Origin: Candidatus Elarobacter sp.
GTDB taxonomy: Bacteria; Vulcanimicrobiota; Vulcanimicrobiia; Vulcanimicrobiales; Vulcanimicrobiaceae
Direction of reading: 5' to 3'
Length of the DNA stretch: 8,046 bases
Assembly: GCA_030150085.1 (NCBI GenBank)
Contig: JASLGJ010000065.1
Coordinates: 1 to 8,046, forward strand
The notes beneath the pieces were generated by a model that was given only the letters and a program-made list of their open reading frames with translations, had not been told where the DNA came from and searched no databases. A program made the translations under genes and the position numbers. Every line of letters begins with the position of its first letter. The stretch's first letter is position 1. Shown here in pieces: positions 1 to 5,338 of the stretch.

Positions 1-1
1 C

Positions 2-979
2 TCGCCGCGCGCGATCGAGGCGATGCGCGACGCGGTTGCGCTGACGTCCTGGTACGGCGACCCGGAGTCGCTCGAGCTGCGCGCCGCGCTGGCGCAGCGG
101 CACCGCTGCCGGGTCGAAGAGATCGTCATCGCGAGCGGGATCGACGACCTGATGGGCCTGATCGTGCGCACCTTCTGCGCGCCCGGCGACACCGTCGTCG
201 CGACGCGCGGCACCTATCCGACCTTGTTCTACCACCTCAACGCCTACGGCGCGCGGCCGGAGTTCGCCGACGCCGGCCCCGGCGGCGCGATCGATCCCGA
301 CGGGCTGGTCGCCGCGGTGCGCCGCTCGGGCGCGAAGCTGCTCTACGTCGCCAACCCCGACAACCCGTCGGGCGCGTTCGTGGGGCGCGAGGTGATCGCG
401 CGCCTGCGCGCCGAGCTGCCCGACGACACGCTGCTCTTCCTCGACGAGGCGTACTCCGACTTCGTGCCGCCCGAGCAGCTCCCGCCCGACGAGATCGACC
501 CGCGCACGATCCGCACCCGCACCTTCTCCAAGGCCTACGGCTTGGCCGGGGCGCGGATCGGCTACGCGCTGGCCGCGGCCGAGACGATCGCGACCTTCCA
601 GAAAGTGCGCCTGCACTTCGGGGTCAACCGCACCGCCCAGATCGGCGCGCTGGCCGCGCTGCAGGACGAAGCCTTCCTGCGCGGCGTGGTGGCCCAGGTC
701 GAGGCCGGGCGGGCCGAGTACCGCGCGCTGGCCGAGCGGCACGGGCTGCCCTCGCTCGACACCCGGACCAACTTCGTCTGCATCGGGATCGGCACCAAGG
801 CCGAGGCCGAGGCGATGGTGGCCGAGCTGCTGGCGGGCGGGGTGTTCGTGCGCAAGCCCTGGGCCCCGCCGATCGATGGCTACATCCGCGTCACGGTCGG
901 CACCGCGGCCGAGCGCGCGACCTTCGCCCAGGCCTTCGCCGAGGCGCTGGAGCGCGTGCGGGCGAAGCCGCCCGCGTGA
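2..979 (+). CDS. PLP-dependent aminotransferase, HisC-like (5' end cut by window edge)
   Basis: A fold-type I aminotransferase that would transfer an amino group between an amino acid (or histidinol phosphate) and a 2-oxo acid using pyridoxal phosphate in the cytoplasm. The frame is open to the left edge and the residues before the ATG at 23 (SPRAIEA) already fit the family N-terminus, so the true start lies outside. Numbering from that ATG: NPDNPSG at 111-117 with the PLP-contacting Asn114, DEAY at 141-144 with the ring-pairing Asp141, SKAYGLAGARIG at 169-180 with Schiff-base Lys170 and phosphate-binding Arg178, and RVTVGT near the end with Arg289 for substrate carboxylate. The segment SGIDDLMGL replaces the usual HisC wording, so substrate could be histidinol phosphate or another amino acid; no other his gene is present to decide. 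It ends 16 nt before the phosphoesterase and is probably cotranscribed with it. Confidence 0.9.
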   Translation, partial: SPRAIEAMRDAVALTSWYGDPESLELRAALAQRHRCRVEEIVIASGIDDLMGLIVRTFCAPGDTVVATRGTYPTLFYHLNAYGARPEFADAGPGGAIDPDGLVAAVRRSGAKLLYVANPDNPSGAFVGREVIARLRAELPDDTLLFLDEAYSDFVPPEQLPPDEIDPRTIRTRTFSKAYGLAGARIGYALAAAETIATFQKVRLHFGVNRTAQIGALAALQDEAFLRGVVAQVEAGRAEYRALAERHGLPSLDTRTNFVCIGIGTKAEAEAMVAELLAGGVFVRKPWAPPIDGYIRVTVGTAAERATFAQAFAEALERVRAKPPA

Positions 980-995
980 CGCGCAAGGCCCGGGC

Positions 996-1721
996 ATGAG
1001 ATACGCCATCGTCTCGGACGTGCACGGCAACCTCGACGCGCTCGAGGTCGCCTTCGCCGCGCTCCGCGACGACGACGCGCTGCTGTGCCTGGGCGACATC
1101 GTGGGCTACGGCCCGCAGCCCAACGAGTGCGTCGAGCGGATCCGCGCCCGCGCCACCGCGACCGTGCTGGGCAACCACGACGTCGCGGCGATCGACGACT
1201 TCGGCCTGGCCTACTTCAACCCGGCCGCCAAGGCCGCGATGAAGTGGACCCAGGGCGTGCTCACGGCGGAGAACAAGGCCTGGCTGGACGGCCTGGGCTA
1301 CGAGTTCCGCATGCCCGAGTTCTTGCTCGTGCACGGGGCCCCGGTGAACTACTTCGAGTACATCCTCGACAAGGCCGCGGCCGGCCGGGCGTTCGCGGCG
1401 ACCGACGCGCCGCTGATCTTCATCGGCCACACCCACATCGCCGAGGTCTACGCGCTGCGCCCCGACGGCACGCTCGAGCACCGCCACCTGCAGCAGGGCG
1501 GCGAGGTAGCGCTCGAGGACGGGGTGCGCTACCTGGTCAACGTGGGCAGCATCGGCCAGCCGCGCGACTTGAACCCGCGGGCCTCGTTCGGCTTCTACGA
1601 CGCGAGCGCGCGCACGGTCACCATCGAGCGCTTCGAGTACCCGATCGGCGCGGTCCAAGCCAAGATCCACCACGTCCACCTGCCCGACGCGCTCGCCCGC
1701 CGCCTGACCGTCGGGCGCTGA
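996..1721 (+). CDS. Calcineurin-like metallophosphoesterase, YfcE/Metallophos_2 type
   Basis: A 241-residue cytoplasmic metallophosphoesterase that hydrolyses a phosphoester with a two-metal centre; the substrate cannot be read from sequence. All family metal ligands are visible: SDVHGN with Asp8 and His10, GDIVGYGP with Asp34, GNHD with Asn60 and His61, VHG with His113, and GHTH with His145 and His147. The later NVGSIGQPRD (182-191) is typical of the small single-domain group that includes diadenosine-tetraphosphatase-like and phosphodiesterase-like proteins. The frame stays open back to 876, but that part lies inside the aminotransferase in another frame. The ATG at 996 begins exactly at the family N-terminus (MRYAIVSDVHGN) and has AAGG 7 nt upstream. 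It sits 16 nt after the aminotransferase and 44 nt before the TPR gene, so an operon is likely, but I see no pathway link between the three. Confidence 0.9.
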   Translation: MRYAIVSDVHGNLDALEVAFAALRDDDALLCLGDIVGYGPQPNECVERIRARATATVLGNHDVAAIDDFGLAYFNPAAKAAMKWTQGVLTAENKAWLDGLGYEFRMPEFLLVHGAPVNYFEYILDKAAAGRAFAATDAPLIFIGHTHIAEVYALRPDGTLEHRHLQQGGEVALEDGVRYLVNVGSIGQPRDLNPRASFGFYDASARTVTIERFEYPIGAVQAKIHHVHLPDALARRLTVGR

Positions 1722-1751
1722 CGGGGCAAGCGGAAGTGCTCGCGGCGGGCC

Positions 1752-1758
1752 GGAAAGG
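1752..1758 (+). promoter_or_regulatory. Ribosome binding site deciding the GTG start of the TPR gene
   Basis: GGAAAGG lies 7 nt before the GTG at 1766. This favours that start over the in-frame GTG at 1736, which has only a weak purine stretch and would put extra residues before the signal peptide. Confidence 0.6.
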
Positions 1759-1765
1759 TCGGCTC

Positions 1766-2758
1766 GTGCTCCGCCGTTCCCCGCTCGCCGCGGCCCTGTG
1801 CGCCCTGCTCGCGCTGGCCCCGCTCCTCGCCGCGTCGCCGCGCCCGGCCGGGCCGCGCAACGACTACGCGAACCCCGGCTTCACCGCCCCGCTGGGCCAG
1901 GGCTTGCGGGCCTTCTACCAGCGCGACTTCGCGGCCGCGGCGCGCGGCTTCGACGCGGCCCTGGCGGTGGTGCCCGACAACACCCTGGCGCTCTCGTTCC
2001 GCAACGCCGCCGCGGCCCAGACCCCGGGCGAGCTCGACCGGCTCGTCGACGGCGAGGAAGACGCCCTGGCGAAGAGCCCCAAGAGCGCGCTGGCCCACGT
2101 TCGCCTGGGCTTCTCGTACCTGTTCGCCGGCCAGACCGGGCGCAACCGCGACGTCGACGCGCGCGAGGAGCTCAACGCCGCGCTGCAGCTCGAGCCCACG
2201 TCCCAAGCGGCCCACGTGGGCCTGGGCATCATGCGCGAGGGCGAGCGCAGCGCCAACCGGGCCAAGACCGAGTTCCTGACCGCCCTGCAGACCGATCCCC
2301 ACAACGTCCTGGCGCGCGAGTACCTCGCGCGCATCTACCAGGTCGACCTCAAGGACCCCCAGCGCGCCTTGACCACGATCATCGAGATCCCCAACCTCGT
2401 CCCCGACTACGCCGACATCGACTTCCACCTGGCCTCGGTGCTGCAGGACCTGGGCCAGCCCGAGGCCGCGATCGCCTACGCCACCCGCGGGCTGCAGGCC
2501 GACGTGGGCCACGTCGGCGAGGCCGGCCAGCACGGCTACACCCTGCTGGCCCAGATCTACCTGCAGCAGAAGAAGCTCGACGACGCGCGCCGGGTGCTGC
2601 GGGCCTCGATCGCGGCCGGGGCCGACGTGGCCTACGCCGGCACCCTGCTGCGCAAGCTCGACGACGGCGCCTACGGCAAGCCCGGCGCGCCCGCCTCGCC
2701 CGGCCCGAGCGCCCGGCCGGCCCCCGCCCCGTCGCCGTCGCGGGCGCCCCGGCAGTGA
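1766..2758 (+). CDS. Exported tetratricopeptide-repeat protein
   Basis: A 330-residue protein with a Sec-type signal peptide (basic LRR at 2-4, hydrophobic stretch about 7-22, small residues AAS at 22-24) followed by a TPR solenoid. Repeat-like helix pairs can be followed at about 44-77, 108-146, 148-180, 183-216, 217-246 and 256-287, with TPR-type Ala/Gly/Tyr spacing such as AFYQRDFAAAARGFDAAL and IYLQQKKLDDARRVL. The tail from about 304 is Pro/Ala/Ser-rich and probably disordered. TPR proteins act as binding scaffolds, so a periplasmic or envelope role is inferred; no partner can be named. The Cys at 12 is inside the hydrophobic core without a lipobox, so it is not called a lipoprotein. The frame is open far upstream, but that part overlaps the phosphoesterase. 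The stop TGA overlaps the next gene's GTG by 4 nt, which suggests translational coupling. Confidence 0.8.
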   Translation: MLRRSPLAAALCALLALAPLLAASPRPAGPRNDYANPGFTAPLGQGLRAFYQRDFAAAARGFDAALAVVPDNTLALSFRNAAAAQTPGELDRLVDGEEDALAKSPKSALAHVRLGFSYLFAGQTGRNRDVDAREELNAALQLEPTSQAAHVGLGIMREGERSANRAKTEFLTALQTDPHNVLAREYLARIYQVDLKDPQRALTTIIEIPNLVPDYADIDFHLASVLQDLGQPEAAIAYATRGLQADVGHVGEAGQHGYTLLAQIYLQQKKLDDARRVLRASIAAGADVAYAGTLLRKLDDGAYGKPGAPASPGPSARPAPAPSPSRAPRQ

Positions 2759-3213
2759 GCGCCGAGCTTCCGGTCGACGACGGCCGCTGCTTCGCCTGCG
2801 GGCCGTTCGCCTCCGACGGGCTGCACCTGCGCTTCGCGCCCGCCGGGGCGGACGCGGTGCGGGCCGAGATCACCCTCCCGCCGCGCTTCCAGGGCTGGCG
2901 CGGGGTGGCCCACGGCGGGATCGTGATGATGCTGCTGGACGAGGCCATGGCGCACGCCTGCGGGCTGGTCGGCGAGCGCGGCATGACGGCCGCGATGGAG
3001 CTGCGCTTCCGGGCCCCGGCCCCGCTGGGCGTCCCGCTGGTGGTGACCGGCACGGTGCGCTGGCAGCGCGGCCGGGTGATCGCCCTGGCCGGCACGGTCG
3101 CGCTGCACGACGGCACGGTGCTGGCGGAGGGCGAGGGCTCGTTCGTCTCGGCCGGGCCGCTGGGCGAAGCCCGCCTGGGCAGCCCGGACGTCGTCCCCGG
3201 AGGTACCCGCTGA
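2755..3213 (+). CDS. PaaI-family hotdog-fold acyl-CoA thioesterase
   Basis: A 152-residue single hotdog-domain protein, the usual length for PaaI/4HBT-type thioesterases that hydrolyse acyl-CoA thioesters in the cytoplasm. The core signature is GWRGVAHGGIVMMLLDEAM, with the HGG turn at 53-55 and the acidic Asp62/Glu63 at the start of the hotdog helix where family catalytic acids sit. The N-terminus carries CFACGP (Cys12, Cys15) followed by GLHLRF, a pattern shared by a PaaI subgroup. The frame is open back to 1798, but homology begins only after the GTG at 2755, which overlaps the TPR stop in GTGA. The acyl substrate is unknown; a housekeeping or phenylacetate-like role would be guesswork. 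The stop TGA shares its last base with the smpB ATG, so it is coupled on both sides. Confidence 0.87.
   Translation: MSAELPVDDGRCFACGPFASDGLHLRFAPAGADAVRAEITLPPRFQGWRGVAHGGIVMMLLDEAMAHACGLVGERGMTAAMELRFRAPAPLGVPLVVTGTVRWQRGRVIALAGTVALHDGTVLAEGEGSFVSAGPLGEARLGSPDVVPGGTR
3199..3203 (+). promoter_or_regulatory. Shine-Dalgarno site of smpB
   Basis: GGAGG lies 9 nt before the ATG at 3213, inside the end of the thioesterase gene. It supports 3213 over the second in-frame ATG at 3222. Confidence 0.6.
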
Positions 3214-3704
3214 TGGCCCGCATGAAGCAGGTCCGCCAGGCCGCCAAGGCGCGCGAGCCCGCGCCCGAGGTCTCGCTCGACAACCGCCGGGCCCGCCACG
3301 AGTACGAGAAGCTGGAGTCGCTCGAGGTCGGCATCGCCCTGCAGGGGAGCGAGATCAAGTCGATCCGCAACGGGAACGTCTCGATCAACGAGGGCTTCGC
3401 GCGCCTGCGCGACGGCGAGATGTGGCTGATGAACTTCACCATCCCGCCCTACAAGGAGGCCTCGCACTTCAACCACGAGCCGAACCGGCCGCGCAAGCTG
3501 CTCCTGCGCCGGGAGCAGATCGACCGCCTCGCCGGGCGGGCGGCCGAGAAGGGGCTGACCCTGGTGCCCTGGCGGCTGTACTTCAAGAACGGCCGGGTCA
3601 AGCTGGAGCTGGCCCTGGTCAAGGGCAAGAAGCTGTGGGACAAGCGGCGCGACATCCAGAGCCGGGACGTGGCGCGCGAGCTGGCGCGCGAGGTCGGCCG
3701 CTGA
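3213..3704 (+). CDS. smpB: SsrA-binding protein SmpB
   Basis: SmpB binds the tRNA-like domain of tmRNA and brings it to stalled ribosomes for trans-translation. The 163-residue length is normal. Family landmarks run in order: NRRARHEYE (24-32), LQGSEIKSIRNG (43-54), FNHEPNRPRKLLL (86-98), and VPWRLYFKNGRVKLELAL (118-135) followed by the basic KGKKLWDKR (137-145). The C-terminal tail, which enters the mRNA channel in known structures, is present (RDVARELAREVGR, 151-163). The N-terminal 20 residues are a basic extension common in the family. The ATG overlaps the thioesterase stop by 1 nt and has a good GGAGG, so expression depends on the upstream operon. I found no ssrA-like RNA downstream. It is the last gene of the left block. 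Confidence 0.97.
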   Translation: MARMKQVRQAAKAREPAPEVSLDNRRARHEYEKLESLEVGIALQGSEIKSIRNGNVSINEGFARLRDGEMWLMNFTIPPYKEASHFNHEPNRPRKLLLRREQIDRLAGRAAEKGLTLVPWRLYFKNGRVKLELALVKGKKLWDKRRDIQSRDVARELAREVGR

Positions 3705-3705
3705 G

Positions 3706-3732
3706 GGTCCCGCCCACAGGGACCGCGGTCCC
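3706..3732 (+). repeat. Overlapping GGTCCC/GGGACC inverted repeats after smpB
   Basis: GGTCCC at 3706-3711 can pair with GGGACC at 3719-3724 (7-nt loop). The same GGGACC also forms a perfect palindrome with GGTCCC at 3727-3732. The two structures exclude each other. No T-tract follows, so an intrinsic terminator is doubtful; a rho-type end, a protein site or an RNA switch are alternatives. A further GGTCCC occurs at 3783-3788. A separate small stem, GCTCG/CGAGC, can form at 3749-3764. Apart from these repeats and the weak promoter-like patch, the gap 3705-3945 shows nothing that codes. Confidence 0.45.
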
Positions 3733-3802
3733 GGCCGTGGTAGGCTGAGCTCGCGCGGACGAGCGCGGGACGGGGCGCCGAAGGTCCCTTCCGACCGGCG
3801 GG

Positions 3803-3827
3803 TTGACGGCTAAGTTTCTGCAATGAT
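3803..3827 (+). promoter_or_regulatory. Weak promoter candidate upstream of the first lipoprotein gene
   Basis: TTGACG (3803-3808) stands in a relatively AT-rich patch and is followed by TGC plus AATGAT (3819-3827), which resembles an extended -10. The spacing of 13 nt is shorter than the usual 16-18, so either the -35 or the -10 is misassigned. If it is real, the leader before the ATG at 3946 would be about 110 nt. Confidence 0.25.
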
Positions 3828-3906
3828 CGGCCGCGAGCCTAGGCGCCCGGTCGCACCCGCGTGAAGTACGGCTCTCATCGGGTCCTCACCGGCGTCGCTT
3901 TCGCGG

Positions 3907-3933
3907 CTCCGGGCTTATCGTGTTCTTCCGGAG
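3907..3933 (+). promoter_or_regulatory. Hairpin that can cover the ribosome binding site of the first lipoprotein gene
   Basis: CTCCGG (3907-3912) is complementary to CCGGAG (3928-3933), with a 15-nt loop that is richer in T than its surroundings. The right arm contains most of the GGAGG (3930-3934) placed 11 nt before the ATG at 3946. Folding would hide the site; whether it happens in the cell is inference. Confidence 0.35.
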
Positions 3934-3945
3934 GCGTTTTCTGCC

Positions 3946-5196
3946 ATGAACTCTCGCGCGCTCGCAGTCGCGGCGCTCTTCCTCCTCGCCGGCTGCGGCG
4001 GCGGTGGCGGCGGCGTCAGTCCCATCACGACACCGGTCCCGGGCCACCCGGCGCTGCAGCAGGCCACGCTGAAGATCACGTTCCCGGTGAACCCGGGCAC
4101 GGCGTCGTCGGCGCGCAGCCCGCAGTACGTGTCGCCCAACTCCAACTCGATCAAGATCACGGTCAACACCGTCAACAGCGCCGCGCCCGAGTCGTGGGTC
4201 ACGCCCAACCCGTTCGTCGCGACGCTGACCACGACCGGCGGCAGCCCGAACTGCACCCTCTCGGGCGGCACCGAGACCTGCACGATCGTCAACGTCCCGG
4301 CCCCGCCCGGCACCGTGAACTACACCTTCGGCGTGTACGCGAGCACCGACGGCAGCGGCACCGCGCTGGCCCAGGCGACGGTCAACGAGACGGTCACCCA
4401 GGGCATCCTGAACACCTTCAACGTGACGCTCGACGGCGTCGCCAGCGCGCTGGTGGCCAACGTCACCACGACGGCCCTCACGGCGAACAGCCCGCTCACC
4501 CAGAACGACATCGTCAAGGTCAACGACCCGTCCGGCGCGCGCATCGTCGGTACCGCTCCGTTCGACAACGGCGCGACGGTCACGGTCACCAACAACGACA
4601 CCAGCGGCCAGACCTCGCTCGTCGCCGGCACCGGCGGCGGCAGCGCGACGACCTGCTCGGCCAACAGCTGCACGCTCAGCCACGGCGCCGACACGGTCAA
4701 CTTCGTCTACACGGGCCGCGCCGTCGCGGGTTCGGGCTCGCCGCCGGTCGACAGCTTCACGATCACCGTGACCAGCAGCGCCGCGCCGACCCAGACCGCG
4801 AACGTGACGATCACCGACCTGCCGATCACCTACAGCGTCACGACGCTCGACGACACGGCGCACGGCGGCCAGGCGGGCGACCCGAACTACAACCAGCCCA
4901 CGCTGTTCTTCGCGGCGACCGGCAACTCGCAGGGCTTCACCGCCTCCGAGCTCGGCTGGAGCAACGCGCCCTACAGCCAGACCTTCTCGACCGCCTTCGA
5001 CTCGACGACCTGCGGCAGCGGCGCGAGCGCCGTCGCCACCATCACCCCGAGCACCGGAACCAGCTTCACGGTGACCTCGCAGAACCCGGGCATCTGCAAG
5101 CTCACGGTGTCGGACGGCGTCGGCCAGTCCAAGATCCTCTGGATCTCGGTCACGACCTCGAACTTCAACGTGAACAGCCGCCAGCGCGGCCTCTGA
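3946..5196 (+). CDS. Thr/Ser-rich lipoprotein of unknown function, first of a tandem pair
   Basis: A 416-residue predicted lipoprotein. The signal peptide MNSRALAVAALFLLAGC ends in a lipobox (LAGC, lipidated Cys17) followed by six glycines as a flexible tether; Gly at +2 is compatible with outer-membrane or surface location. The mature protein is rich in Thr, Ser, Val and Asn, as in beta-sandwich domains. Three regions can be drawn: about 36-160 with SPQYVSP and Cys103/Cys112; about 161-290 with IVGTAPFDN and TNNDTSG (200-221) and Cys237/Cys242; and about 295-410 with Cys356/Cys384 and SFTVTSQNPGICKL. Each cysteine pair is close enough for a local disulfide, which suits an exported protein. 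No enzyme motif is seen; adhesion or a structural surface role is only a guess. GGAGG precedes the ATG. The longer frame starting at 3861 is out of phase and is not this gene. It is a paralogue of the next gene. Confidence 0.85.
   Translation: MNSRALAVAALFLLAGCGGGGGGVSPITTPVPGHPALQQATLKITFPVNPGTASSARSPQYVSPNSNSIKITVNTVNSAAPESWVTPNPFVATLTTTGGSPNCTLSGGTETCTIVNVPAPPGTVNYTFGVYASTDGSGTALAQATVNETVTQGILNTFNVTLDGVASALVANVTTTALTANSPLTQNDIVKVNDPSGARIVGTAPFDNGATVTVTNNDTSGQTSLVAGTGGGSATTCSANSCTLSHGADTVNFVYTGRAVAGSGSPPVDSFTITVTSSAAPTQTANVTITDLPITYSVTTLDDTAHGGQAGDPNYNQPTLFFAATGNSQGFTASELGWSNAPYSQTFSTAFDSTTCGSGASAVATITPSTGTSFTVTSQNPGICKLTVSDGVGQSKILWISVTTSNFNVNSRQRGL
4525..4620 (+). repeat. Conserved paralogous block, copy in first lipoprotein
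   Basis: Encodes residues 194-225 with the pattern D-x-S-G-A-x-I-V-G-x-x-P-F-x-N ... TNNDTSGQTSL. The partner block is at 5918-6007. The 17-nt run TCACCAACAACGACACC is identical at 4586-4602 and 5973-5989. Confidence 0.75.
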
Positions 5197-5214
5197 TCCC
5201 GCAAGTCTAGTCCT

Positions 5215-5248
5215 GCGCCCGCCGATATTTACCAGTATCGGTGGGCGC
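5215..5248 (+). terminator. 13-bp hairpin between the two lipoprotein genes, possible terminator
   Basis: GCGCCCGCCGATA (5215-5227) pairs over its whole length with TATCGGTGGGCGC (5236-5248), with a single G-T wobble at 5221/5242 and an 8-nt loop TTTACCAG. The stem is clear. No T-tract follows on either strand, so termination is likely but unproven. The AT-rich top of the stem stands out against the surrounding GC and could also be a protein-binding palindrome or an mRNA 3'-end stabiliser. Downstream, 5249-5338 shows no convincing promoter for the second gene. Confidence 0.55.
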
Positions 5249-5338
5249 TGCCGTGGTCGAACCAGGCGAGCGGCGTGCCGTCGGGTTTCCGGACAATGGT
5301 GCCCCGGCATCGCCGCCCGCGCTCGTGAGGAAGATGAG

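Noticed and set aside
876..995. Possible N-terminal extension of the metallophosphoesterase
   Set aside because: It overlaps the aminotransferase in another frame, is Arg/Ser/Pro-rich, and the family N-terminus begins at 996.
1085..1765. Possible upstream extension of the TPR protein
   Set aside because: It lies inside the phosphoesterase gene in another frame; the signal peptide and ribosome site point to the GTG at 1766.
2379..3476. Minus-strand open frame opposite the TPR, thioesterase and smpB genes
   Set aside because: Three well-supported genes lie on the other strand and the predicted product is compositional noise.
3823..3864. Thirteen-codon upstream frame before the first lipoprotein
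   Set aside because: No ribosome site, and its ATG lies in the promoter-like patch; nothing supports translation.
3705..3945. tmRNA or tRNA gene after smpB
   Set aside because: No T-arm motif, no CCA-like 3' end and no matching acceptor stem could be found.
3993..4017. GGC-rich run after the lipobox as a phase-variation tract
   Set aside because: It is a trinucleotide-type run encoding the glycine tether, interrupted by GGT; slippage would not shift the frame.
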